Below, piece after piece: positions 50,103 through 61,228 of a stretch of DNA of 64,000 nucleotides. The notes under the pieces are model-generated. The model ran no database searches. It was not told where the DNA came from and saw nothing but the letters and a program-made list of their open reading frames with translations. The stretch is from the NCBI GenBank assembly GCA_028455995.1, contig JABELC010000012.1:62001-126000 (forward strand). The letters run 5' to 3'. Both the position numbers and the translations under genes were made by a program. The DNA comes from Scleromitrula shiraiana. Lineage: Eukaryota > Ascomycota > Leotiomycetes > Helotiales > Sclerotiniaceae. Within the stretch, counting starts at the first letter, position 1, and the number at the start of each line of letters is the position of its first letter.

Positions 50103-51044
50103 CTAGTACTCCGAATCAAACCACCCCCTACAAAACTCCGCCTCCACCAAATCCCAATCCTCATATTCCCTCACCTCATACGCCCGTCCCAACTGATCCC
50201 TAAAAAGCGGCAATCTAAAATTTTCCTCCCAAAACTCCATTCTCGGTGCTTTGCCCCCCCTCTCCCTAAACAAAATCTCCAACCCATGTTCCGCCTCCTC
50301 TCTAGTTTTGGGATCTTCAAGACCATTTTTCCAATCCCCTTTCCATTTCTGTCCTACTAGAACTAGTTCTTCCAAGGCCTTGAACCCCAAGAGACCGTTT
50401 AATTTCTCTTGTTCCCATTGCGGTTCGCATTGCAGAACTACTCTGGGAAGAAGTAATTTTTTGACGGTTGTATGGAGTTCGGGTGCGTGATTTTCACTTG
50501 CGAGAACGTTTATTCTCCATGCGAACGCTTCGATGCCGCCGCCGCCTTGGATGTTCCTCTCTTTGTTGCAGTAGCACAGCGCTAGTGTGTCCACGTTACC
50601 GTTGAAATATACGGGTTTATCTGTTAGTGCGTTTTGTCCCCTTCCGGGTAGTAGATCTTTGTATCCTCTCAATGTTTCGTCTCGAGCTTCTTTGTTGACC
50701 CATAATGAGACTGGGTAGTGGGGAGAGAGATTATCGAAATATTTTATCTTAGGAGATTGGGGTTGGGGGAGAGGTTGTTGAGAGTCTTCTTCCTCTCCTT
50801 CTCCTTCTTCTGTGGATGTTGCGTTTGCACTTGAGGCGCCACAGTCAATGTTTAGTGCTACGACTCGTCCTCGAAATGTGTATCTCCAGATCTTGAGACG
50901 TAGTTCGATTGGGAGGGAGGTAAAGAGTGGAAATGCTGGAGAGGCTGTGTTGCTTTCGCTGGATTTGCAGGGGAAAGAGTCAAGTGATGCGAGACGAACT
51001 GTGAGAGTTGGCCAATGTTTGGAGTCGAGATGTGTGTTTGACAT
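50103..51044 (-). CDS. 2EXR-domain protein (intact paralogue)
   Basis: Single exon, 313 aa. The 2EXR signature is FPLFTSLPIELRLKIWRYTFRGRVVAL (about residues 38-64), followed by the family's second block PVSLWVNKEARDETLRGY and then KPVYFNGNVDTLAL. Near the end it has FKALEELVLVG and the C-terminal GRAYEVREYEDWD...RGWFDSEY. 2EXR proteins are an expanded fungal family of unknown biochemical role. A TATA-like box lies about 160 nt upstream of the ATG. Two decayed relatives occur at 58106-59397 and 60448-61228, matching this protein block by block, including the C-terminal GRAYE...WF-x-S-x-Y. An acidic low-complexity insert (EEGEGEEEDSQQPLPQPQ) sits between the first and second blocks. Confidence 0.85.
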   Translation of the reverse strand: MSNTHLDSKHWPTLTVRLASLDSFPCKSSESNTASPAFPLFTSLPIELRLKIWRYTFRGRVVALNIDCGASSANATSTEEGEGEEEDSQQPLPQPQSPKIKYFDNLSPHYPVSLWVNKEARDETLRGYKDLLPGRGQNALTDKPVYFNGNVDTLALCYCNKERNIQGGGGIEAFAWRINVLASENHAPELHTTVKKLLLPRVVLQCEPQWEQEKLNGLLGFKALEELVLVGQKWKGDWKNGLEDPKTREEAEHGLEILFRERGGKAPRMEFWEENFRLPLFRDQLGRAYEVREYEDWDLVEAEFCRGWFDSEY

Positions 51045-51507
51045 TTTGAGATTCGCGAGAATACCACTTCAGACAGATAAATGAACGAACGAAGCAACGA
51101 ACGAAAGGACAACAACGATAACTTTTTGAATCGAGGGTCTTTTGAAAAGAAGGGGTCTTGCAAGCTATAAGTTAGTAACATACGGTGACAGAGATACTAG
51201 TATTTATATGGTATAAGCAATTTCAGGGTCCTTATCAAACTGAATCAATGTTCCGAGAATTATTCAGGGGGATCCGCGGTAGAAAGTCAAAGTTCTGGTT
51301 TCGCGCGAGTCAGAAATCCGGGAACAATTCACCGACTCCTACAGTCAAGTAAATAATACACGCACGACAAGGTCTATAATATAAAACTGTGCAAAATATA
51401 ATTTCATTGGTCAAGTAGCGCTCGTAAATACTAATTTCTCATTTCCGACCACAGTCTTGTGTTTTTGTTAGCTTTTGACTTTTATCTTATCTCGAAACTT
51501 TCTGGGA
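51045..51507. other. Promoter-side spacer of the 2EXR gene
   Basis: The 5' flank of the minus-strand 2EXR gene and 3' flank of the hydrolase gene. No other feature is seen apart from the TATA-like box. Confidence 0.5.
51201..51208 (-). promoter_or_regulatory. TATA-like element of the 2EXR gene
   Basis: TATAAATA on the minus strand lies about 157 nt before the ATG at 51044. This is a positional inference. Confidence 0.35.
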
Positions 51508-52602
51508 TCAGGGCATCGTGAAACGTACCTTTAGTACATTTCCAATTCCCGTGACTTGGCCGGAAGCATTCTGCCCCAGAATATTCGCGTAGTTACTTGA
51601 CATTAATTGAACTCCGGAAACAAAATCCTTGCCATCAAAACCACTATAATTAAGGCATCCCACAAATTAACTCGTTGGTTCCTGGGAGGGAGGTTGGGCT
51701 AATACGAGAATACGTACCAATGACCACCGCCATTTGGCGTGTTATCCGCTGTTAACATTGTCCCGATTTGGGTCGTGGATAATCCAGCATCCGTAGCCAT
51801 TTTTTCGTAAGCAGTGATTGCGTTAGGGATTGCGGGCTGCAACAGAGATAATTCGTCTTTCGTACTTTGGAAGTGTATTTTTGTGTTCTGCATTAAAGTT
51901 GCTGCGTCAACGACATTAACCTGAGGGGTTAAAGCACCGCAGTTGAGAACAACTCCAGTTTTATATTGTGCTCCGAAAGCAGGCATGAAGAAACCAGACA
52001 TTAATAAGGAGCCCCCGGAAACACCAGTGAAGAAAACATTTCCCGGGTCGAATGCCACGTCTTTTGATAGTTGTGTTTGAATAAGTGTGTTGACAGCGGC
52101 CGCATGTGCAACACCATCCGTTCGTTGAAGTCCAGATCCACCACCCCAGAACATGTTTTTGTTTGGCGCGAGAACGACAACGCCCATTAGGTTATTCTGA
52201 ACTGCCTGGTTTGGAAAATCGAAGAATGATTGACCCCCATCGCCATGTAAAAGGACGTTTAGACCTGCTGTACCAGTGGTATTGGCAGCTGCTGTACCGC
52301 CTGTGACTCCAGAAGCTGCCGTAAACATGTTTGCAGGAGCACTTATTTTGTAGCGAATAGGAAGGCCACTGAAAGATTAGAATTCGCAGTAGTAAAATGG
52401 GAATATTGCATCTTCACTTAATTTGGACAGTTTTGTCAAGAATCATCGAACCATCTGTAGCTTTTGATATCCCCCCAGCTGATGCCGCCTTCGTCGTAGT
52501 TGTGCTTGACGAAGCTGAATCTTTCTTAGGTAAAGCATAACTAGGAATAAGAAGACTAAAAAACAGGAACATAAACGACAACAAATTTTGAATGGAAATC
52601 AT
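51508..52602 (-). CDS. Secreted alpha/beta-hydrolase (serine esterase-like)
   Basis: Exons 52602-52418, 52368-51718 and 51643-51508 give 323 aa. The start at 52602 gives a clear signal peptide (MISIQNLLSFMFLFFSLLIPSYA), followed by a Ser/Thr/Ala-rich segment. The hydrolase core has an HGDGG oxyanion-hole-like loop (LNVLLHGDGGQ), the nucleophile elbow GVSGGS, and a late GGGH that probably supplies the catalytic His. The splice after GGGH gives HCGFDGKDFV. The protein ends ...GNVLKVRFTMP at a TGA at 51508-51510; a GTACGT donor just before could hide a further intron. Activity on plant-derived esters or cutin-like substrates is only a guess; the specific subfamily was not recognised. Confidence 0.7.
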
Positions 52603-54173
52603 GATGATGGTATACCGAACGCCCAGCGCTGAGAGAATGAAAGAAAAGAAAAGTCCCAAGTTGCTAAACGACGAAACTACTGAAATATCGCTCTTAATGT
52701 AATTGCCAAAAGGAATGCCGAGAATTTAGACGTTACTCCTACATTGATTATCAAACAGTCAAGAGAAATCCCCTAAGAACATTTGTCCTAAAATTGTATG
52801 CTGAAGCATTCTTGAGTTTGACTTGGCGGACATGATTGGGGTCGAAAGGATGACTCGGACCACAACTTCTTGGCATGTTCAAACAATCGTCATGTGCTAC
52901 TCACGGATGAATCTTAGGGTTTAGGGAGTATTTAGAATTATAAACTTCGAGCTTCCCTCCGTAAATATTAAGAGAGGTAAGAACAACATATAACTGTGAG
53001 AAATAAGTTGGTATGTGGGCTAGATCTAAGCTGGGTGTACATCACGGTCTTATTCCCAAAATATCTCAAAAGATGAGAATAGAAGCACCTAGGCTACATC
53101 ATATCGGACACCCAGTCACAGTGGTTTCGCCTGGCTCCTATACGTTTGTGCCAGGTGAGAAGAAGAAGAAGGAAGATGCGAAGGTTTTATATTGTGTATA
53201 TACTTCAGCTCTTCAGCAGGAAGTTTGGAGAGGTCTTCTGCGGGGTTGTGCGAGAAATTCTGAAACAGGTTTCATAATATATCAGAACCACGATTCTAAA
53301 CTTCGGACTGCCAGAAATAAAATCGAAAAGTTTAAATGCCATCTGAAATCTTAAAAATGTAAAATACGAGGAAATTCGAACTTTGGATAACTTTGAAAAG
53401 AATCAAGCTGGGTTTTGCTTGATACATTGCGGGTAATGACTCTACGGTCATGGAGAATCTCGGATCAAATGCTTGATTTCTTGGAAGTCCTTGCGAGATG
53501 ATATAATCCTTTTAAGATGTCATCGATGGCTCAAGCTATCCTATAAATACCATAAGCAGCTTCATATACATACTATGTACAAAGTCTAAATCCATGCGAC
53601 CCGTGCCAATTCGTTTGCTCTTGACAAGAGTTTTCTTGGACGGAAAACATCTGGGAAACATCTGGAAAACATCAGACTCGTGTTTCCTTTGCAGTCAATT
53701 GAACTTCTCATTATTGCAAGCATCTCAATTCAGTACTGTACAGTAAGCTTCATGTATGCATGCAGATATGACATGTATGACAGGTATGACAGATATGACA
53801 GGTCTTGAGCCGAGACTTTCCCTGCCATGTACCGCCACAGTATGTTTCTACAATCATCTCCCATATCGAGCCGGTCGGATAGATTGCCGTGATATCTTGA
53901 ATCCCCCTGAACGTATATAAAAATCGGCCCAATTTTGGGCCTTTATTCCCCATAAATTTCCCTTGTATCCTTGTTATTCGAGGGTTAATTCAGCCTTGAA
54001 AAGCCTATAAGATTTCTCTTTACTAAGCTGATAAACACCCTTCTTCCCCATAGGTTCTACCTCCGAGAGTCCGAGGGTAATACTACGTAATTGAAAAAAG
54101 ATGAACCGAGATGGTGATGAAATATGTACCTTGTTTCTTCCCATGTCGTATTGTTCAAAATTTTGGATTCAAA

Positions 54174-54352
54174 TAGACAATAGACAATAGACAATAGACA
54201 ATAGACAATAGACAATAGACAATAGACAATACACAATACACAATACACAATACACAATACACAATACACAATACACAATACACAATACACAATACACAAT
54301 ACACAATACACAATACACAATACACAATACACAATACACAATACACAATATC
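54174..54352. repeat. Compound heptanucleotide array (AGACAAT)n-(ACACAAT)n
   Basis: Roughly eight AGACAAT units switch sharply, at about 54230, to about seventeen ACACAAT units. Seven is not a multiple of three, so all three minus-strand frames stay open with permuted VYC/LCI peptides; these are not proteins. Confidence 0.97.
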
Positions 54353-54584
54353 TCCAGCTTCAACATTGGGGAGATACCTGAGGTAGTCTTGCATAGTAGT
54401 TACCAGAAACAACAAGATATAGCATCCAATCAATTAGAAAAAAATACTTCGTACACTATCAAGTATTAAACGCCACGCTAACTTGGTACTTAAAGTGGCG
54501 CAGCAGCGGCAGTAGCGGCAGCAGCCTTCTACGCTTCTTCGGCTGCATTATCCCCACTCTATCTCATTCACTTGCACCTCAACT

Positions 54585-54590
54585 TATAAA
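54585..54590 (+). promoter_or_regulatory. TATA box of the patatin-like gene
   Basis: TATAAA lies 73 nt before the ATG at 54658, in an otherwise C-rich stretch. Confidence 0.4.
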
Positions 54591-54657
54591 AGTTTCGACC
54601 AAGGGAAACTTATAACATATCAACTATTCTTCCCATATAAATCTTTATTGATTCGAC

Positions 54658-56620
54658 ATGACTATGGATGGAAATGGAGTTGTTCGGAGAAAAGATACTA
54701 CCAAAGGTCCTCCTTTACGAATATTATCTCTAGGTAAGATTCGATAAAACAACCCCTCCAGATCCTTTCGCGCAAATTGCTAATCAAAATATCCTACGTC
54801 ACAGATGGAGGTGGTGTACGAGGATATTCTATGCTCATAATCATTCAAGAGCTTATGCACAGAACATATGTTGAGATAGAAGGAAAGGCGCCTCGAAGAG
54901 ATCAAATACCAAAACCCGCCGATCATTTCGATTTAATATGTGGTACAGGAACAGGTGGTTTGATCGCGATTATGCTTGGCAGATTACGATTGGATTTAGA
55001 GACGTGCAAAGAAGTTTATGTGCGGATGACGAGAAAAGTTTTCGAAACAGACAAAACTATCGCCGGTATTCCCTATCGATCAACTTTGTTCAAGGCTTCG
55101 AAACTGGAGGAGGCTATCAAAGAGTGTGTATGCGAACATACATTGTTTGAGAAAGAGGGTAACGATGGAGAGGAGTCCCGAGGCTCAAGCGCATATCCGT
55201 CAAGCCCGATGAGCCCTTTCAGTCCAGTCAGCAGAGGACCGCAGCGACATACCAGTAATGCGAGTGTTGCGAGTTTCAGTAATAGGAGTCCGGCATCATA
55301 TCAGAGCAGACCTTACATGTCGTCAAGGTGGGGTAATCCTAATGCTAGATTATACGACAACCGCCCTAATAGAACGAAAACGTAAGTTTATATTCTCAGA
55401 ATCTGACTTGTTTACTGACGTCAATTGACAGGGCTGTAACTGCGACTTATAAGGGTACACCAAAAGGTGGCCAACCAGCCTTACTTCGATCTTACGATTC
55501 GCGAAAAGAACCATCACCCGAATATGACTGCAAAATATGGGAAGCAGGACGCGCAACATCGGCCACTGCCCTTGCATTCAAACCAATACAGATCGGACAA
55601 TCGGTATTTGTTGATGAGGGCGCGGGTCAATTTAATCCATCTCCAACTGTTCTCGACGAAGCTACTGTCAATGAATGGCCTGGAAGAGATGTCGGTGTTT
55701 TTGTGAGTATTGGAACGGGAAAGAGACCTCCTGGTAGCGATCAGAATTCACATGTTTGGTATGAAGGATTCATGGGGGAATTTGCGGATGCGCGGAGAAG
55801 GTTGGTCTCTAAAATCGAAGGCTGTGAACATACGCATCAGTATATGATGGCGGAACATTTGAGCAAGCGTGGGGTTAACATCGAAAATTACTATCGCCTT
55901 AACGTGGAGATTGGCGTCGGAGAGTTTGGTATGAATGAATGGCACCGTCTAGCAGACATCAGTACTGGAACTCGGAGATATCTTGGAAAAAGCGATATCC
56001 AACGAATGAATGTGGAAGCCGCAGCAAAGTTATCCAAAATCCACCGAGCCAAACTTAGATGGGAAGGACACAGGTCAAGCTTGGGTTCTAACAAAGAGCT
56101 ACCAGATGTCCCTGAAGTCAATCCGCTAGCCGTGGAACTTCCCGCCGAAGTCGTCCCTCTAATGCCACCAAGCGCCTATACACCACCCCCACGCCCTTCC
56201 TACGAATCCGGATACCACGATTCCCTCGAAATTCGCGATTCTCAATTAGTTTCACCCCAACTAGTCTCCCCACGCTCCTCATCAGACCACCAAAATATAT
56301 CTCCCCACTCATCACCTCTAAGTCGTGCAGAAGATGATCGATTTACAGTCAATAGTCCTACACCAAGCCAATATCGCAATGCTTCTGGAGCAGATAAAAT
56401 CGCAATTATGAGCTTGGATGAATTTCCTAGACCGCAATCGATGTATCAGGACCCTCCACCGAGAAATCCACTCAGGAGAGTTGATCCACCGCCGCTACCG
56501 CCCAAAACTCCAATTAATGAGCCGGGCAGTATTCCCAGGAGACCGTTGGCTCCGTATCCATTGGAGGATGGGCCACCGCCGGTGGCTAACATGGCTAGGA
56601 AACCTAATTACGGGGGGTGA
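54658..56620 (+). CDS. Patatin-like phospholipase family protein, nucleophile Ser replaced by Gly
   Basis: Exons 54658-54733, 54805-55381 and 55432-56620 give 613 aa. The patatin domain starts with the oxyanion loop LSLDGGGVRGYS (26-32), split by intron 1 after the first base of the Asp codon. The nucleophile elbow, normally GxSxG, reads CGTGTGG (71-77; Gly74 codon GGA at 54948-54950). The catalytic-Asp region reads VDEGAGQFNPS (Asp279) and is followed by VGVFVSIGTGKRP. A Ser/Pro-rich insert (about 150-215) sits inside the domain. The C-terminal ~200 residues are Pro/Ser-rich and disordered (PPPPRPS, PPPLPPKTP), ending KPNYGG. Family members release fatty acids from membrane lipids. With the serine missing, ordinary Ser-Asp catalysis is unlikely, so a regulatory or binding role is inferred. 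Confidence 0.85.
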
Positions 56621-58105
56621 GAAGAGAAGAGATGAGTAGGATTATTGGGGTAGTGGGGGAAGTGGTTCCAGAGGAAGAATGACGAAGATAATGCAATTAG
56701 AAATGGAAATGGCGTTCGGCTTTGCAGAGCTACCTCACGCACTGTGAGCCTCTGATAGTTTTGTAATGCTGCCCTTTGGGCATAGGAGTTGGATGGCATG
56801 GACTGGAAATACCTTTTTGCTTTCTTGATGAATTTATGAGTTTCTTGTGTTTTTATCTATTGACTATATGGTGTCTATATCATGATTGATGGAATGAAGG
56901 AGGTTCTTTTGGTTATATTATGTTGTTATATATACATAGCTTAATCAATCAATTTATTGTTATATATTGATTTCTTGACCGGTTTATATGCTATGTGATA
57001 TCCATTTGATTTTTGTTACTGTCTTTTTAGTACCTATGATGCGGTTATAATGAAAATGATTCTGTAAGCACAGAACTGCCCTCTATGGATAAACACGCCA
57101 TCTTCCCATCGCACAATAACGTCGCTGGCAGAATTCATGTTGGAACTGCGAGACGCATTAATTTTGAGTCGGGGTGCAAGACAATACCTGATGTACAAGT
57201 TTTCTGTTTCTTTTTTTCTTTTGTATCCATTCCTGTTTCACTTATATTTGACCAATGAAGATTGCATTTCCATATTTCTTCTGTGAGAAGAGCTAAACTA
57301 AACTGCACCGCAACTACCCTTCTTTCTCGAATTCGTAAGGCAAAATATGATGAATTCTCGACATCACAGAAGTGATTGTGTAGATTGGTGGACAGATTAG
57401 TGTGGTAAAGGAGCTGGCTATAACAATTCCAGTTGGTTAATAAATTCGTACTTTACAGACACAGGGGCCTCGATGCTTTTATTCAAGTGACATTATGACT
57501 GAACCAGAACTGGTCATCATGGGGGGGGTGGTTGGGCGGATGGCGGATTATATCTGCCTTGGGAATTTGGGGCGGAAGCTCAACATCAATTGTAGCTTCT
57601 CATGCCACCTTGTTCAGGATTACTTGTATTTATATCGGAATTGATGTTGCATTTGCATCGATGCTTCTGTACGTTCTTTATATAGATACAATGATTTTGT
57701 TGCTACACATTCTTTTTGATGATAGCTGTTTCTAATTGCCCACCTTGGATGAATCTTTCCTACCACATCAATTAAAGAGGGAGTAAGCGTGGATTCACCG
57801 TTTACTTTACTCATTGAAAGAGTTGTATATCGCGTCACATCTTTGTTGTTTCAAGATATCCCAATTAATTCTATCGACAAAAGAAAGTGGGCAGACTTCT
57901 CTTGAACGAGTCCCACCATTCATTGAAATCATGCGTATGGGTAGCTAATTTGGAATCTCGACAACTCTAAAACCTTTATAATAGTATCTATCCCCAGGCA
58001 AATTCTAATCGAGAACTAGTGTTGAAGATTATGTGTTCAATTTCATTGACAAAAGGATTTCACGCACTTAGAATTGCCTTGGCACTACTCATCACTTAGA
58101 GCGAG
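56621..58105. other. Spacer, no gene recognised
   Basis: 3' flank of the patatin-like gene and an AT-rich stretch. Short frames at 57532-57735 and 57620-57838 have no motif. Confidence 0.5.
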
Positions 58106-59397
58106 ATGGCGAAATCACTCAATCCAAGAGCTCGGAAGGCTAGGCGTTACCAACGGCGTGAAAGAGCAGCACAGCACCCTTGGGATAGTCTGTTCTCAGC
58201 TAGGAATACTCCTCGCAGAGGAATTCCTAGCTATAATCAAACCCACTGCAGAGATATATCAGGCACTTCCTTATTCTCTTCCCTCCTTCTCGAGCTGCGA
58301 CTCCAGATATGGAGATATTCCTTCCGCGGTTGTATCGTTGAAGTCAGTTTTCAAGTAAGCTATCGACAAGAATTTAGATTTAAATATTGCTTTATGCGAC
58401 TTTTGGGTTTATATCGCCCACTAAGATGTCAGCCGGAGAGAGACACCTACTCCAAAGCGATTGAGCAGAGGCTCCACACCTACGAAAAGATACAAAAGCC
58501 TTGGTTGGATTCAATCGAATTGCCTCAGTTCAAACGGTTGCCACTTGAGGTTCGAAGGCAAATTTGGAGGGCATGCTTTCGTCAACGCCTGATTTGTGTT
58601 CAATTTATTGTGGAAAATCTTAACGAACGAGGCAACTAGGGACGTAGATTGCATAAACCGACTACACCAAACCCAGTCACATTATACGTCAACAAGGAGA
58701 ATCGCGCAGAGAAATTGAGATTCTACAGTGATCTTTTGCCAACACTGGATACAACGCGGCGAGACTAGTTCCCAGATATTTGTACAACCAAGAAGATTCC
58801 ATAAGACTTCTTCTCAATGTCGCTTTAAATCGAAGGAGATTAAGAACTAATGGACACTTGATATGTAGTTCCCGTTTTCATGAGAAATGGTGGATGAAAT
58901 TAATGTGGTCTAGTTATGACTTGGCTAGCCTGATGGAAATCTCACCGACTCTCTGGAGTAAAGTGTGCTCCCTGGTGGTATCAAGTTTATACTCTGGTGC
59001 TCCATTTAAGATATCAACACCACATAGATATCATGATGAGATTATATCCGGCATAATCTGGTCTGATTCCAATCCGCTTGATGGTACGACTATGTTTCAT
59101 AACTTGGAGGAACTTATCGTTCTTGGTGCTACAGCTTGGACTACCGATCCATAGGTGATAGATAGAGCGTGAGATTGACACTTTCCAATTCTGTGAAAAG
59201 TATTTTATTCATATTTTCATGAAGGAGAGGGAGGAATATTCAGAATGTAAGATCCCTCGGATTAGAATTTTTCCACATGAAGCATGCGGATGTCACTTCG
59301 TTGATGAGCTTTTTGAGTGGAATGGAGGACGAGCATATGAGTATCCATATTGGGAGATCGGATGTAGATGGGCTGACTGGTTTGAGTCTGATTATTG
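58106..59397 (+). pseudogene. 2EXR-domain pseudogene with internal partial duplication
   Basis: The first open stretch (58106-58639) contains two 2EXR entry motifs in one frame: SSLLLELRLQIWRYSFRGCIVEV and then FKRLPLEVRRQIWRACFRQRLICVQF. A TAG at 58637-58639 interrupts it; the same frame resumes with TPNPVTLYVNKENRAEKLRFYSDLLP and meets another TAG near 58768. A shifted frame (58780-59154) carries YNQEDSIRLLLN and ends FHNLEELIVLG...; after a further stop, another segment encodes FEWNGGRAYEYPYWE...WADWFESDY, ending at a TGA at 59395-59397. Block order matches the intact gene at 50103-51044, including the terminal GRAYE...WF-x-S-x-Y. At least two in-frame stops and one or more frameshifts make it non-functional as a full-length protein. 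Confidence 0.8.
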
Positions 59398-60447
59398 ATC
59401 TCGTCTGGGGATGGTATTTGAGCAGTTAGAAACAGTTTATATGGGGGAGGTTATTGATCTAGAGAGATTAGCGTGTCAGGAAAAAAGTGCCAGTTACGAG
59501 CGGGACTTGTAGCATTTAGTACAAGAGCGCTGATATTCAATGTAAGATCTTTCCCTGGTCTTTGCTCTCATAATTGAAGGACATATTCCAACCAGATTGT
59601 TGAATGCAAATAAGAACTGGCGTTCTGAATGATTGACAACAGAATTGTATCATTTTAAGTTTTGATTCAAGATCTGGAAGATGATCATTGATGACGACTA
59701 TTGATATTCAAATTGCATAACAGCGATATTTTCAAATCGATACATGTTTAACCCGCAAGCCCTATTACGATACTCACAGCCTCCGCTCGTCCTTGTAGTC
59801 AGCAATTTATCTGGTTGATGCCTTCCAGTGATTTTCTCTGCTCACTATTTGTATACATGGTATGGTGGTGATAATGCTTGAACTCAGACTCTCCTCGCTT
59901 AACAACAGACGCATGGCGCTCTTGCATGGTGGTTTGGTGCTTCATGTACCTACCTAGGACCTAGGTACTATGCATTTACCTCACTGAAGGCTAGGATCGT
60001 TCTTGCATTGATGTTAATTCTAACATCATGAATTACAAGTATAATTTAATATTATCAACCAATGATTTTTTAGTGAATGTAGAGTTTTTATTGAATGTAG
60101 AGGCCTCAAATAGTGGGGTACTCGAGCTTGAGTCCTAAGGATTTTTTTGATTCAATGGCATGATCTATTTCTGGTGTTGGTCTAGAAAGCTAGAAGAACA
60201 ATTCAACTCTTTTTGAAAACAACACATCCTTCCACAACTCCCTAGATGCTCACAACTCCAGACATTTCGTGTCCTTTATGCTAGAGTCCGAGATGTTTCC
60301 AAACTCAAGGTCAAGGCTTGTATCCAGAAGGCGAAAACTTTTGGTAGGTCTCTATTCTTCTGAATTTATTGAAGATTGCCTTCTAACATGTAACACTTTT
60401 TTCCACCTAAGAAGCATCGAAAACTTGTCTCAAAAGTCGGGTCCGAA
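59398..60447. other. Spacer between the two 2EXR relics
   Basis: No gene. A + frame at 60269-60550 overlaps the start of the next relic in another frame and lacks a known motif. Confidence 0.5.
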
Positions 60448-61228
60448 TTGTCAAAACCTACATTCAGAAAGCTGCAAAACTATGGGATTAACCGGAACTC
60501 TTCGAAGTTCCTCAGATTTAAAGATCTTCCAAGTGAGATTCGAATCATGATTTGGCGAGCTTCATTTCAAAATCGTGTTGTCAAGGTTGTGATGCTTTTT
60601 GAACAGGGGCAATGGACAGCCATTTTCTCAGAAATCCAGATTCGACTTCACACACTGAATCCAGTAACCTTGATGGTGCACCGTGAAAGTCGACTGGAAA
60701 CATTAGTACATTACAAGGATATTGTTCCCAATAGACTTGTTTCGAAAGAACCATTTTACTTCAATCCGAAAATTGACACTTTGTTACTTGCATGGTACCG
60801 CCAAATGATCTATCATGACCAAACTTTGTGGGACTTGTCTAGCACCATAATTCCGCGTATAGTTAGCGTGATCGGCGCTCTGGCTTCGGTTGCTCCAGAT
60901 ATCCCGAATAATATAAGTTCGCTAATGATTGAAAAGGCGTTGTGGCGGCTTGATTCCCCTTCCATGGCGCCATCAACCCAAGAGGAAGACTTCGAAGACT
61001 GGATGGATATGCGGTAATATCACAGCTTACAGGAGATTGTTCTAGTTGGAAATACGGAGCCGCGCTATGGGAATGGATTTGAAACTCAAGACCAAAGAGA
61101 CCAATGTACACAATGTCTTATTTCTCATTTCGAGAAAGTCAGGCAAAGAAATCACGAGTGCAAGGTACCCGAGATTATAATAATCCCCCAGAAAGCTGAG
61201 TCACCCCCCAGATTTGGTTTACTCTGAT
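60448..61228 (+). pseudogene. 2EXR-domain gene, second relic (in-frame stop, no clear start)
   Basis: The frame from 60448 reads FLRFKDLPSEIRIMIWRASFQNRVVKVVM (2EXR motif), LNPVTLMVHRESRLETLVHYKDIVPN and EPFYFNPKIDTLLLAW, matching the intact 50103-51044 protein. It stops at a TAA at 61015-61017. The identical frame then continues with HSLQEIVLVGNTEPRYGNG and ends at 61228, where the C-terminal region belongs. No in-frame ATG exists between the upstream TAA (near 60390) and the 2EXR motif, so a missing first exon or start-side damage is likely. This copy is younger or better preserved than the one at 58106, with only one internal stop. A truncated 2EXR protein from it is conceivable. Confidence 0.7.

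Larger units (their letters stand above)
52603..54657. other. Spacer with a heptanucleotide array
   Basis: No gene recognised; the + frame at 53013-53354 has no motif. A short CATATGTGACAG-like repeat series occurs at 53755-53805. A heptamer array is at 54174-54352. The final ~70 bases are the patatin-gene leader with a TATAAA. Confidence 0.5.

Noticed and set aside
53013..53354. 113-codon + strand frame
   Set aside because: No recognisable domain, no promoter or intron signals, and composition resembling the surrounding spacer.
54057..54433. Three overlapping minus-strand frames rich in Val-Tyr-Cys-Leu
   Set aside because: Products of the heptamer array, open in every frame by construction.
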